Positions 22,681 through 34,201 of a stretch of 64,000 bases of DNA are shown piece by piece. Origin of the DNA: Centrapalus pauciflorus. Its lineage: Eukaryota; Streptophyta; Magnoliopsida; Asterales; Asteraceae. The notes under the pieces are model-generated. The model saw nothing but the letters and a program-made list of their open reading frames with translations, did no database searches and had not been told where the DNA came from. The position numbers and the translations under genes were made by a program. The stretch's first letter is position 1, and each line of letters starts with the position of its first letter. The stretch spans positions 186,001-250,000 of the forward strand of contig JAANYP010006643.1 in NCBI GenBank assembly GCA_020465985.1. Direction: 5' to 3'.

Positions 22681-25260
22681 TTCATTACCAGTTGCGAAGA
22701 TTACATAAAGCTTTCCACATAAAACACCAAGTGCTATTTCGATATTTCCTTAGATAATTCCAAATGAGATAACAGATTCCTATGTTTTCTGTTATTCTAA
22801 ATGAACCAATACACCATAGTGCTAACTTGTCCTTTTTGTTTATACTTAAATCCAAAATACATGATCTCATCATGTATTCAAATATGAAAATAGTTCATTC
22901 ATTTTGACCATTTGTCGAGGTCGGTAAGCTGTACTCATAGCTATATGAGTGCATAATCCTACTTGTAAAGCAAACCAAAAGTTGAACATGAAACAACTCC
23001 TCTAATAAGACATAATCAATTCTAGAATACCATGGAAATAATGATAACCTTACTCATGCACATCTGTGCAAATCTTTCTAGCAATAACCTTCTTGAGTCC
23101 GTATATAAAATATACCGAATTAATCAAGTTGTCTACAATCTACCAATCGTAGAAAACTTCTTAATTCTTGTAATACTGCGAGACAAATTTCAAATTCTCA
23201 ATCACTCCCCTTTTTAGCAGAATCCTCCGAGATCCACTTCCAGAAATCACATATCCCAAAATATAATCTATTATAATCAAAACTCAGGATTTGACATATT
23301 CAACTTTAAACTTATACCAACATATCATCGATAATTACGATTACAGATTTCCCCCAACATTGATATACAAATCTTTATTCATAATGTCCATAAAACAGTT
23401 GGGGTGTTGGCTATCCCAAATGGCATAACAAAATACTCGTAAAACTCATAACTATCCCTGAAATCCATTTTCCGTATTTTATCCTTACAAATCTTTCAAC
23501 TAGTGATATCCTGAACATAAATCAATCTTTGAATAATAACCAACCCCTTGCAACTGATCAATAATCATCAATTCCTGGCAGCGAATACTTACTTGTTATA
23601 GTCAATTTATTCAAATCATGTTAATCTATACACATTCTCATTATGACATCCTTTGTTTCATAAACAATATCAGGCTCCCCATGGCAAAGAACTCAATCTA
23701 ACGAAGCCCTTATCTGATAACTCCTAAGTTGTTCCATCATCTCTTACCTTTCAGTAGATGCATACCGATACGAACAACAAGCTATTGGAGAAACTCCAGG
23801 GATCAAGTCAACACAAAATTTCAGTTGTCTTTCAAGTGGCACATCAGACAAGTCTTCCAGAAACACATATGGAAACATTTGGGACAACAGGCGCATCGGC
23901 CACAGTTTTCTCTTCAGTCTTGGTATCAATAGCATATACCAAACAAAACTCACAGCCCTAAGCAATCAACTTTCGGGACCTAACAATCATCATTAGACAT
24001 TGATCCCCACTTCTCCAATACTCATATATACAAATCTCTCGCCTGGCGTAGTTATTTTTATTATTCCTTCATTGCAAACTGCATGCGTCTTGTTACATAT
24101 ATGTAATAAGTTCTTTCTAATTATCGTATCAAATCACCGATCTCTATTGAAATCAAGTCAGGATTGAGTACTACCTCCTCAATCACTAAAGTACAATCAT
24201 GATACACATGATCTACGCTAACTAATGTGTTACCTAGCAATTTCAACATCAATCACAATAGAAAACTTAGATCAAGGTATTTACACTCGTTGAGAAAAAG
24301 CAGTAGATACAAATAATTGATCGACACCAAAATCAAACAGAACTCATGATCACCTCCAAACCTTCCTTAGATTCCAAATCGTAGTACTAGACTTTTCTTT
24401 GCTGTATAAGCAATTTCCATAGTGTCCAAAGTCTCTTTAAACTTTTTATGTTTAATCAAATCTCCATTTCATTAAGTATTATATCCCTCTTCCGATCAAT
24501 TATAATTCGCATATATTTCTTAATTTACACTTCGCATTGCATATTCCAAATCCCATTCAATATTAACACAAGTCACGTATTCTCATACCTTCGTTTGCTT
24601 TCTCAGAAATTCTTGAATTACTTTTCTTTCTGTTATAAAATTTACATATTTCAAATATTGAAATAGCCTCTTTAACTCCAACTACATCAAATTCTAATGA
24701 ACAGTTCGTGTCATGTGTTCTCAGCCACAACCTTTGCAAGCTTAAAATATTCAATACAATGTACCTTACTGTTTCCTTTTAATACAAGTTGATGCTATTT
24801 TGTTTTATGATAAACACTACAAGTTGTTATCAATCCTTCAAACATATCACATAGGATACTAAATACTATTAGTTCCAATTCTTTTAACCATCATGATCAA
24901 ACTTAATCTTTATTACAACTTCTAAACTCATTCATAAATTTCCAAGAAGTCTATAATCATCTTTTCCAATTCAAAGCTTCCAAGTCCATCTTGGCTATTC
25001 ATCTACTGTCTATTTATATACTCGAACATTCTCGTTCACAAACATGATTATACTTATATTAGTAATAAAACTTTATATCACTCGATTTCATGTTAAACTT
25101 CAGCATCATAGAACTTCGATGAAATATTACATATGGAATCTTTAAAGTACACTTCTAACTCTATGGATTTATGTCCAAAAGTTATAACCACAATCTAAGA
25201 GATCTCATCTCTTTTGTTGAACCTTTCATTCATAGTTTCATCATGTAATATCATTACATG
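22681..25260 (-). pseudogene. G pol: protease region and reverse transcriptase, decayed
   Basis: An open stretch at 23744-23965 reads MFPYVFLEDLSDVPLERQLK and continues DLIPGVSPI, the conserved entry into gypsy RT. Farther along, at 23400-23560, YYSKIDLCSGYH and then FCYAIWDSQHPNCFMDIMN follow between stops; they match the RT blocks KIDLRSGYHQ and MPFGLTNAP. The FVVVFIDDIL catalytic block is not intact. The 24000-25260 part should hold the protease but has no open frame. Only about 530 bp (22690-23220) remain for RNase H and integrase, so a deletion is likely. Confidence 0.75.
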
Positions 25261-26043
25261 CTAATTCTTTGGTCGAAATTTGCAATTTCTGCTAAAATGG
25301 CCCACTTTTCCACAATTATAACAAGTATCGGCCTTCATTGCACATTTGTTAGCCTTATGTCCAAATTGATTACAATGGCAACATCTCTTACTTCTATCAC
25401 GTTTATTTGTTCTTGACCTCAAGTATAGTCCATTTAGTTCATCTTTTTCAGACTTTACAATCTTTCCAATAGCTCTTTCTTCATGATTAACATGTGGTAC
25501 GATATCAGACTCACCATATTGCCTACTAAACAACAACTTGAATTGTTCCCAACTAAAGGAAGCAATCAACTCGGATCCCAATTCTTTTTCCCAACAGTTC
25601 CACCATTCCTTAGCTTGTCCAATCAATTGATCCTTAGCCAAAAATACCTTGTACTCATCCTTACAATTCATCTCCTTAAAGATCTGTTCCATAATTGTAA
25701 TCCACATTTCTGCTTCCTCAATTCTCAGAGATCCAGAGAATGTTGGTGGTTGCCAGTCCTTGAATGATCTAATTACATATTTCATGTAATTCTCATCTAT
25801 CCCGGTTTCATAATCAATCTTTTCCTTGCCCTTGTCATTACGTTTCTCTTTATTCCTAAGGTTTATGTCATCCACAACATAATTCCTTTCATATTCCCTC
25901 TTTTCTTTTCTCTTATCTTCTCTTCTTTTGGCTTTGGCCTCATCTCGTGCCCGAAATTGGTCTTGAATCATTCTGTTTTGTTCTGCCATCATTGATAGCA
26001 TCATTTCCCTCGTTTCTCGTGGCGTCATTCCTCCTCCAGACAT
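25261..26043 (-). CDS. gag: G gag (capsid and two zinc knuckles)
   Basis: 260 codons, intact from ATG to stop. After a charged N-terminus rich in Lys/Arg/Glu (about residues 30-75), a retrotransposon gag domain spans about residues 92-185, with KDWQPPTFSGS, AEMWITIMEQIF and QAKEWWNCW. Two CCHC zinc knuckles close the protein: CCHCNQFGHKANKC and CYNCGKVGHFSRNC, the RNA-binding nucleocapsid. Plant chromovirus gags are usually somewhat longer, so a deletion ahead of the knuckles is possible. The ATG lies about 220 bp inside the 5' LTR. The protein would form the particle shell. Confidence 0.85.
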   Translation of the reverse strand: MSGGGMTPRETREMMLSMMAEQNRMIQDQFRARDEAKAKRREDKRKEKREYERNYVVDDINLRNKEKRNDKGKEKIDYETGIDENYMKYVIRSFKDWQPPTFSGSLRIEEAEMWITIMEQIFKEMNCKDEYKVFLAKDQLIGQAKEWWNCWEKELGSELIASFSWEQFKLLFSRQYGESDIVPHVNHEERAIGKIVKSEKDELNGLYLRSRTNKRDRSKRCCHCNQFGHKANKCAMKADTCYNCGKVGHFSRNCKFRPKN

Positions 26044-26243
26044 GTTCTGAAATATAAAACGTATAAATCATTTAGTGATCCCATCACATAGTTAATTACA
26101 ACACATGTTGTCTTGTATGAAAGTCACTTTCCTATAAGCACTAGATCATATCCTATCTTAGTTCAGATCATTACTTAAACCACTACATATCATCACCTAA
26201 TGTTTGAGACCAAGACCTCACGGACACTTGAATCTCAAACTAC

Positions 26244-26256
26244 TGCTCTGATACCA
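26244..26256 (-). other. G primer binding site (initiator Met-tRNA)
   Basis: On the minus strand TGGTATCAGAGCA starts 5 bp inside the 5' LTR edge at 26262. It is complementary to the 3' end of plant initiator methionine tRNA, the usual primer. It fixes the orientation of G as minus. Confidence 0.9.
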
Positions 26257-26261
26257 TCTCG

Positions 26262-28267
26262 TGTGACACCCTTGCCACAACAACCACCATTTACAAAACA
26301 CCCAGGATAAATCATCAAACACAATTACAATAATGATCTGATAACCTAGTTTAAGTGCGGAAGCATATAAATAAAGTAACGCAAAAGTGTCAAACACCCT
26401 ACGGTGCTACAAGGTACCATTTCTAAGTCTACATACTCATAAGTTTATTTCAATCATCCTAAACATATCATAGCAATAATCACATGAACCAAATACCGAG
26501 CGAGTAGCAAATATCTTCAATTACTTCAACGGACGACCTAGCTAGAAGGTCCAGCAGCAGTTGTCCCTTTTTCCTGTAAAAACGTCAACAACTGAGGGGT
26601 AAGCGAATGCTTAGTGAATACCAATGATTTTACACATTCCACAAATCCTTATGATGCCCCCAGGAGTAACACCGGTAACGCATACCGTATACTCCCCACG
26701 TACACATAGTACGCAAACCCGAGCCGCAACTCATTCGAGATGACGCTCGGCATAAGAAAAACAATCCATCTGAGGCAAACGTACGATCGGGGATGACCTA
26801 CTGCCTATCCTGACCACAGAGGTGTCAACTCTTGGTCATATAGCACAGTAACATCGGAGTACAGATGCGACCCTCAGGTCCATCAATAAGATGCACAACA
26901 AAGAAACTGACATGCAACAAGTATGAATGTGCATCAACATATACGCAAGTTAGTAGAGTTTCAAACGAAAGTGAAACAACATGCCTCAGCAGGCAAAGCA
27001 AACATAAAGCAGATGCAGACATGTTAAAATCAGAGGTACTCACCGTGGGTGCGTTTTTAAACTTCAATTTATCTTATTTCTCCACGGGCTTTCAACCGGA
27101 TCCACAAAGTACCCCACTGTGGGTTAAACGACACCACAAGGGACCTGTTAAGTCAGTTGCAACAATACCCCGTGTCAATAATTGTTTGTTTCCATAAAAC
27201 CAAGTTTTATAAGCTTTTGCAATATTTTTCCTCATTTCGGATCCATGTCCAAGTTTGAACCATAACTAAGTTTGATCCTAACTCTGGTTCACACCTTATC
27301 CTTTGAATAATTTTTGTTATTTTATGTGTTGTTTATGTGTTTCATTCAAAATATTCGATTTTAGAGAGTGGGTTTTCATTTTTAGTCATTAAATTCGAAT
27401 ATGGGGGCTAAATTCGAATCCTCATTCGAATTTGAGGCCAAACTCGAATCTTTGGGTAAAATTCGAACCACCCCTTCGAATTTGAGGTTAAATTCGAAGG
27501 CTATGTGCTAAACTCGAAATACATACTCGAATTCAACACCAAAATCGAGTTTGTTCTTGGATTTCGACTTTGTTCTTGGCATTCTCGAGTTTGTTCATAT
27601 ATACAACTTAAATCCTTCATTTCAAAGACTAAAAACCATGAATATGTCTTGTATTATGCCTAGGTTCGATCCTATTACACATATACTATCATATTCTTGC
27701 AAGATTTCAAGCATAACTAACTCCATTCACACAATAATTGATAAACTCGAATTTAAGTTTTCAAAAACCGAAATAATAACGCTTAAAAGGGTCGATTGTT
27801 ACCTCAATTCGTACGAAATCAAGAATCCAACCGTAGATTGTTGTAGTACTCCTCGAGATCTGTCTAATGACGTATAAATCTCGATAATCGGCCGGTCGGT
27901 TTGTGAGTTAATCTAGAGAGAAGTAGAGAGAGTTTCTAGAGAGAGTGTAGAGAGAGAGAGAGTAAAATGTGAAAATGAAAGACATTTAGCCTTTTTATTC
28001 CCATCATTCCCATTTTGCACATTTCAACCCTCAACTTAACCGGTTTCGTAAAATACTGATTTATTCTTAACTTTATCATTACTAACTTTTATAATTCATA
28101 ACACTCCATAATAATAATTATTAATTCTCAAACTTCGTAGCTTCTTAAAATAGCAACAAACTTTTAAATATCCCAAATACTTAATCATTGTTCATAATTC
28201 AACTTATTTATAAATTACCCGTCTAAATAATTCTTAAATCACCGTAATTGAATTCGAGGATGTTACA
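26262..28267 (-). repeat. G 5' LTR
   Basis: 2,006 bp and nearly identical to 20421-22430, including the ATTCGAA motif cluster (27350-27570) and the GA repeat (27915-27965). The two copies encode the same short ORFs only because they are duplicates. Confidence 0.92.
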
Positions 28268-28272
28268 CTGTT
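28268..28272. repeat. TSD of element G, right copy (CTGTT)
   Basis: Matches 20416-20420. Confidence 0.9.
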
Positions 28273-28302
28273 ACTAAAAAAAACACCCCCCCCCCCCCCC
28301 TA
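28273..28302 (-). other. start of M 3' LTR and adjoining G-run (purine tract)
   Basis: On the minus strand a run of about 15 G is followed directly by TGTTTTTTTTAGTAACAG. That gives a polypurine tract and LTR start. Removing G joins this to 20420 and completes M's 3' LTR. Confidence 0.6.
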
Positions 28303-28339
28303 CAAGTATGCACCAAAAATAATCTTTTAAACTTTTCAC

Positions 28340-29690
28340 ACTTGTGGGGTGAAAAATACTAAGATAAATGTCTTCGTTAATGCGTAGTTGAAAACTCCCA
28401 TTGCAAATAAGAATAAATATCAATCAAAAGAATATAGAAGAATATTATAAGAAAGAAATTCATGCTCCCTGTTGTCGTTTCGTCCGTGATGTTGAAATGA
28501 CACTCATATATGCACATCAGAGTGGAGGTTCTAGAATCATTGTAGCACATGTTCTAAATAGAGGTGTTTAGAAGCCATATCTTTGAAGCTCGGGTCATGA
28601 ACTGAAATGAGCAGGAATCATTTATCTGCAAAACAATCACGTAACTAAAAATAAATATTAAGATAAATGTCTTAATTAATGTGTAGTTGAATGCTCCCAT
28701 TGCAAATAAGAATAAATATCAGTCAACATAATATAGAAGCATAATATAAGAATGAAATTCATGCTCCTTGTTGTCGTTTTGTCCTTGATGTTGAACTGAC
28801 ACTCACATATGAGTGGAGGTTTCAGAATCATTGTAGCACGGGTTCTAAACAGAAACTTGTGGGGTGAAAAATACTAAGATAAATGTCTTCATTAATGCGT
28901 AGTTGAAAACTCTCATTTCATATAAGAATAAATATCAGTCAACAGAATATAGAAGCATAATATAAGAAAGAAATTCATGCTCCATGTTGTCGTTTCGTCC
29001 TTGATGTTGAACTGACACTCATATATGCATGTCAGAGTGGAGGTTTCAGAATCATTGTAGCACAGGTTCTAAACAGAGGTGTTTAGAAGCCATATCTTTG
29101 AAGCTTGGGTCCTGAACTGAAATGAGCTGGAGCCATTTATATGCAAAACAATCACGTAACTAAGAATAAATACTAGGATAAATGTCTTCATTAATGCATA
29201 GTTGAAAGCTCCCATTGCAAATAAGCATAAATATCAGTCAACAGAATATAGAAGAAATAATATAAGAATAAAGTTCATGCTACATGTTGTCGTTTCGTCC
29301 TTGATGTTGAACTGACACTCATGTATGCACGACAGAGTGGAGGTTTCAGAATTTTTGTAGCACAGGTTCTAAACAGACACTTGTGGGGGTGAAAAATACT
29401 AAGATAAATGTCTTCATTAATGTGTAGTTGAAAACTCCCATTGCAAATAAGAATAAATATCAATTAACAGAATATAGAAGCATAATATAGAAAGAAATTC
29501 ATGCTCCCTTTTGTCGTTTCGTGCTTGATGTTGCACGAACTGACAGTCATATATGCACGTCAGAGTGGAGGTTTTAGAATCATTGTAGCATGAGTTCTAA
29601 ACAGAGGTGTTTTGAAGACATAGCTTTGAAGTTCGGGTCTCGAACTGAAATGAGCAGGAGCCATTTATCTGCAAAACAATCACGGAACTT
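28340..29690. repeat. higher-order tandem repeat inside M
   Basis: The anchor GATAAATGTCTT recurs at 28363, 28662, 28878, 29177 and 29403, spacings of 299, 216, 299 and 226 bp. Two monomer types alternate, giving a composite period of about 515-525 bp. The short type carries CTTGTGGGGTGAAAAATACT ahead of the anchor (28341, 28856, 29380). The long type adds GAGGTGTTTAGAAGCC and AATGAGCAGGAGCCATTTAT. Copies differ by several percent. The array lies where M's pol should be, between gag and the 3' LTR. Confidence 0.85.
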
Positions 29691-29699
29691 TTGGTAGCC

Positions 29700-31238
29700 A
29701 TTGATGTTTGGGTCATGACAGGTTAGCTTTGGGTACCCATTTCTGAGTAGTTACCTTCGTCTCTGCCTTAGGTAACCATTTCCAGTTAGGTTCTTTCATG
29801 GCAGTCTTAGGTACCCAGCGGAGATTGAATGTCAGCCCTTTCTGTTTATTTACATGATGGTTAACTAAGTTGTTCCAAACGTTGGATACACAACCATTCA
29901 TAACATGGGTAGAATTACCAAGTTCAGCAGAACGTAAATCAAGTAACTGCTTTAAAGAATATTTCAAACACGGTTTATGCAATACCGAAGCATTACATGA
30001 AGCAGTGTTTTGACTAACATCAAACTGAACTATGTTATTCTGTATAACATGAGAATCAAATATAAATGGTTGTGAGTCTCATTAGGAATCTCAAACTGAT
30101 TTTTCACTTGAGTAGAAGAGAAGCCTAAGGTAGAGAAACAGTTATGCATGTTGTTGAATTTTCCGACCTTTTGTGGCTTTTAGGAATTCTCTGTATTCTT
30201 AAAGTAAGAGTATATTGAATTCCTTACAGCTCTTTTGAAAACAGATTTAGAAGACTCACCGGTGTAAATCTTGATCGGAATATCCAACTTTTCTTAGCCT
30301 TTTATAATGTTTTGATCAAGTTGATCAATTTTCTCTTCAAGAATAGTCTTGGAGTCAATTTTGTTTTTGGCAGATTCATTTGAGGAAAGGTTGTTTCGTT
30401 AGAGAGGAAATTTGAGACTCTAAGCTTTTGATGGTGGCTAAGAGTGGATTTTAAAAATCTATTTTCACAAAGTCCCTTTAAAACGATTTTGAGTCTATTT
30501 TAAAATTCTATTTTCGAATGGAGAACAATCTCCTTGCTTCATTAAACACATTTTCTTTTCGTAAAAATGTGTTTCTGTCAGAATCAAACAAGTCCTTGGC
30601 TTTCTTAAGTTGCAAATCAAAGTCACGGGACTTATCGATGAGGGCAGACTCAGTAGAAATGTCAACTAGAGAAGAGTTAAAACGAGCAATAGTGGCTTCT
30701 AAATATGAATTTTTCTTTAAAAAATCATTCCGTTCTTGCTCAAAAGATCGTGATGTTTTTTCCAATATCTGTTCTAGATCAGAAGCCCTTTGTTCTAAAA
30801 CAGTTTATGGAATATATTCACGAGGTTTTGGCAATGACGGGTCAGTTATGACTTCTTTTGGTTCAACAAATTCTTCTTTACGAAAGGTTTTATCTAAATT
30901 CCAGTGATAGAATCGTGATTTAACCAATCATAAACAAACATAAGTTGTTTTACATCAGATCTTGCTCGTTTTGCCTCTTCGTCGGCTAGCACTTCAGGCC
31001 ATGTGTTGTTGTAGGGCATTGCAAATCCCCGACCCATGGTTTCTACATAATATAAAGGACTCTTCTTTTTGTTGCACCTTTTTCCATGACCTTGGGACCT
31101 TCATACCCTAATCCCTCTTTGGACTTTAATTTCTTAGGCATATGCATATTTATGGTCTGTTTTGTTTGCCCACTCTTGTAAAGTTTATCCTCCATGTCTT
31201 TGATGTTATCTTTTAGCTTCTTTCTTTCAACCAAGAGA
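29700..31238 (-). pseudogene. M gag, C-terminal part, decayed
   Basis: Minus-strand pieces show a long coiled-coil gag: 31043-31240 has LVERKKLKDNIKDMEDKLYK and LKSKEGLGYEGP; 30508-30765 has QERNDFLKKNSYLEATIARF and other heptad-like stretches; 29713-29982 has GLTFNLRWVPK, PNWKWLPK and TTQKWVPK. The repeated W(V/L)PK segments are typical of the gag-pol junction in Sirevirus-like copia polyproteins. No zinc knuckle survives. The frame crosses into 44837-45205 once S is removed. Confidence 0.7.
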
Positions 31239-31243
31239 AAATC
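31239..31243. repeat. TSD of element S, left copy (AAATC)
   Basis: AAATC directly outside the LTR, equal to 44832-44836. Confidence 0.92.
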
Positions 31244-32372
31244 TGTTAGGCACAAAAAGGCCTTAGTCAAACCTGTTCTGCATCTGAGGGGAAGATTATT
31301 AATCAAACCTGTTGATGCTTTTGAAGGTTGAATTTAAGGCCTGTTATATGCCTTATTGAAACCTGAAAAAGTATTGCAATATCAGTCTAAAGCTGTTCTA
31401 TGTGTTGCATGTGTTGCAAACAAGGCAGTTTTGCTCAAGCTGTTCAGTCTGCTGAACAGGCTGAACATAAACTGTCTACGCTGCTCTACACTGATGAGCA
31501 GCTTGGGCAGTTTACAAGTGTTCTGTTCTTTGTGAACAGAACCTGTTCTTTGTGAACAGGCTAAACACTTTATGGAATGTGTTTCCAAGTCCTCATGTAT
31601 TGTTTTTGGCTACAAGATCAGTTTACAAAGTCGAAGACAAAGTGGAAATCAGAACTGCTCAGCCTGCCCAAGCTGTTTAGTTACATGAAGACAAAAGGTT
31701 ATTTGAAAAAGGGTGACAGACCTTTTTCTTATATCAAAATAGGCCTTTACAAGGAAGAAAGACGCAAAGTTGACATTCCTTATTTAGTTAAAGACAATGC
31801 AACAGTAGACAAAGTGAAAAGACAAAAGTTCTGCACACAAGAAGACAAGTCTGCTTTTCAGAAAGTGCAGAAAAGGTTATGTTGTCTTTTCAACAAGACT
31901 TCTCCTTTTTCATTTCGTCCAATGAAGAAGTTTCACTTAGATCCTCTGAGTGAGTATAAAAGGAAGCTTCTAAGGTCAGAAAGATTAAGCCAACAAAAGC
32001 TAAGTGATGAAGTCAAGAGTGAACGTGCAAGTGTGTTTTTCATGCATGCAAGCCTGCTTGTGTAATACAGTTTCTCTGTGTCTAAGCTGTTCTACATAAG
32101 CTGTCCCTCTGAGTCTTGTAAACACAGTGAGTGTTTCTTAGTGAGTGTATTCATTGTAAACTAGTTTGAGTCTGTCTTAGACTAGTGAACATACTGTTGT
32201 ATCTGTCATCTCAGCTTGAACCTTTCTGCATTCAAGCCTGTTTGTAATTAACAACTTGTTGATAATACATACAAACATTGAGAAAATAGTGTGTAGTTTT
32301 TAAATAGCTGTATTCACCCCCCCCCCTCTACAGCTTAAAGCTATGTACTTTGGGAACCACTCGGGACCTACA
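31244..32372 (+). repeat. S 5' LTR
   Basis: TGTTAGGC...GACCTACA. A TATA box TATAAAAGG lies at 31955-31963, followed by the probable transcription start region. Between about 31430 and 31570 the U3 part is packed with GAACAG/CTGTTC-type motifs in both orientations. A C-run of variable length lies near the 3' end (about 32315). A 162-codon ORF in it is not thought to be a gene (see rejected). Confidence 0.95.
31955..31963 (+). promoter_or_regulatory. TATA box of S 5' LTR
   Basis: TATAAAAGG, preserved at 44408-44416 in the 3' LTR. Confidence 0.7.
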
Positions 32373-32374
32373 AC

Positions 32375-32386
32375 TGGTATCAGAGC
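32375..32386 (+). other. S primer binding site (initiator Met-tRNA)
   Basis: TGGTATCAGAGC two bases after the 5' LTR, complementary to the 3' end of initiator Met-tRNA. Confidence 0.95.
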
Positions 32387-32433
32387 AGTTTAGAGTGTGT
32401 GTCATTCTAGATCTCTCATTCTCCCAAGTTTCC

Positions 32434-33753
32434 ATGGACAACAGTGCTGCCGGTTCCTCATACTATGACAATGGCTCTATGGGCAAACCTCCAAAATTCA
32501 ATCATCAAAACTTCTCTGGCTGGAAGTGCAGAATGATGCTCTATCTAGAGAATCTGGATGTACAACTACCAGAGATAGTGATGGAGGGCCCCTATGTGCC
32601 AACCTCTGTTACTACCATAACTCCAGCGGTTGAAGGAGCTGCTCCTGAAATCAGGACCTTTGAGAAAGCTAAAGCTCAATGGTCTGATGAAGACAAGAGA
32701 TTGGTAGCTCTGGATGCAAAGGCCAGGAATAACCTGGTTATTTCTCTCCCTGATGATGTGTTCAAGCAGGTTGAGAAAATGAAGACAGCAAAGGAGATGT
32801 GGGATACTTTGTGTACCGTCTATGATGGACCCACAATCACACTGGATAACAGGATTAACAATCTTGTTAGACAGTATGAACTCTTCTTTGCAAAACCAAA
32901 GGAGACTCTCACAGAAACCTACACCAGGTTTACTGCTCTTGTGAATGATCTCAAAGCTGTTGGGATCACTAAGGACAGCCTTACCCTGGTGAACAAGTTT
33001 TTGGACATCCTACCTGAAGAATGGAACTACTTTTCAACAATCTTAAGAAATTCAGGTACCATCAGAAGTATGGATCTTGTCAACTTGTATGGATCTTTAC
33101 TAAATGATGAACAATCAAGGAAACAGAAGAGAAATGCCTTGGAGATGTCTAAAAGAGGTGCAGCCTTTGTGGCTAATGTGAGACAGCCTGTGAATCAGGT
33201 GAGTGATGTGTTCACTCAACCTGATCAACAGGATGATGATAAGGAGGAGATGTCAGATGAGGAAGATAATGCAGATCTTGCTGAACAGGATGATGAGCAA
33301 ATGATAGCTATGCTTGTCAAAAGGTTCAACAAGAAAAGGTTTGGAAGAAACATGCTGCAAGGAAGTTCAGGTGCTGGCAAAAAGAAGGCATTTGATAAAT
33401 CCGAGGCTGAATGCTTCAAATGTGGCAAAACTTGCCATATAGCTGCTGACTGTGTGTCAAAAGCTGTTGGTCAGTCATCCAAACCATACAAGACAAACAA
33501 GGATGATGGTTATAGGGTTAAGTACCTTATGGCCATGGCTAAGCTGAGGAAGTTGGAAAACTCAGTGGGTTCCAACCGCCAAAAGGGACTCATGGCAGAG
33601 ACTTGTGACTGGGAGGAATCTGATTCATCATCTGATGAAGAAGACAATCAATGTCTGATGGCCAACACTGATGTTCCATCAACAAGCAGTTTCAAACAGG
33701 ATCTGGCTGAAGCTGAAGCTTTCAGCTCTTGGAGAACTGGAATCCTACAATGA
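32434..33753 (+). CDS. gag: S gag, N-terminal ORF
   Basis: 439 codons from the first ATG after the primer site; the open frame extends upstream to 32350 but crosses the LTR/primer junction, so this start is preferred. The N-terminal half has the copia gag fold (KFNHQNFSGWKCRMMLYLEN at about residues 24-43; KEMWDTLCTVYDG near 118-130), as in UBN2-type gag families. One CCHC zinc knuckle, CFKCGKTCHIAADC, lies at about 326-339, with Cys in place of the usual Gly before His. An acidic stretch (about 266-288) precedes it. It ends at 33753 by a frame change; the coiled-coil part continues at 33729 in another frame. Confidence 0.85.
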   Translation: MDNSAAGSSYYDNGSMGKPPKFNHQNFSGWKCRMMLYLENLDVQLPEIVMEGPYVPTSVTTITPAVEGAAPEIRTFEKAKAQWSDEDKRLVALDAKARNNLVISLPDDVFKQVEKMKTAKEMWDTLCTVYDGPTITLDNRINNLVRQYELFFAKPKETLTETYTRFTALVNDLKAVGITKDSLTLVNKFLDILPEEWNYFSTILRNSGTIRSMDLVNLYGSLLNDEQSRKQKRNALEMSKRGAAFVANVRQPVNQVSDVFTQPDQQDDDKEEMSDEEDNADLAEQDDEQMIAMLVKRFNKKRFGRNMLQGSSGAGKKKAFDKSEAECFKCGKTCHIAADCVSKAVGQSSKPYKTNKDDGYRVKYLMAMAKLRKLENSVGSNRQKGLMAETCDWEESDSSSDEEDNQCLMANTDVPSTSSFKQDLAEAEAFSSWRTGILQ

Positions 33754-34171
33754 TGTATAATGCACAAAATTTTATGGCTTACAGTTCTGAAGAAAAGATT
33801 AAAATGTTTGAATATATGCTAGTTGATTTGAAAGCTGCTGTTGAGAAGCATGATGCTTTATTATCTGAAATCTCTAAGCTTAAAACTGATCTTAAAACAA
33901 AATCCAGTAAACTGGACAGTTTCCATAAGTTGGAAACTGAGCTTGATGAATTAAAACACATCAACTCTATATTACTGGAAGAAAAGAGAGAAACAGATAT
34001 AAAGCATGCTAAGCTTCAAAAGATAGTTGACTCTTGGTGCCAATCTGCATAAAAAGTCAGCCATTGTATAAGCAAACAGATCCCTGCACAAATTCAAGCC
34101 TATCTTGGAGGGGATCTTGACATAGCAGCTTCTATTGTTGAGATTAATAATATGAAAGAAGATTTACCCTT
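33729..34171 (+). pseudogene. S gag, coiled-coil part in a shifted frame
   Basis: The 107-codon piece to 34052 continues gag in a different frame and is strongly helical (SEEKIKMFEYMLVDLKAAVE, ELDELKHINSILLEEKRE), a coiled coil as in other Sirevirus gags. After a TAA at 34050 the same frame carries on with IPAQIQAYLGGDLDIAASIV to about 34170. The frameshifts and stop look like mutations, since the protein sense is continuous. Confidence 0.65.
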
Positions 34172-34201
34172 GGTGAGCTTCCAAACACTTATATTCAAAA
34201 A

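Larger units (their letters stand above)
20421..28267 (-). mobile_element. element G: Ty3/gypsy chromovirus, minus strand, internally decayed
   Basis: Two direct LTRs of about 2.0 kb (20421-22430 and 26262-28267) bracket 3.8 kb of internal sequence. The 5-bp TSD CTGTT is perfect. Inside are a primer site, an open gag with two zinc knuckles, decayed protease/RT and a chromodomain. RNase H and most of integrase are missing, since fewer than 600 bp separate RT from the chromodomain. The two LTRs differ at about 35-40 positions by eye (about 2%), so it inserted recently. Its frames are broken, so it would depend on enzymes from relatives. Confidence 0.92.

Noticed and set aside
31577..32065. 162-codon ORF in both LTRs of S (also 44030-44518)
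   Set aside because: The two copies exist because LTRs are duplicates. Of the differences inside the ORF, about six change the amino acid and only one is silent, which shows no selection for protein. It also overlaps the TATA box.
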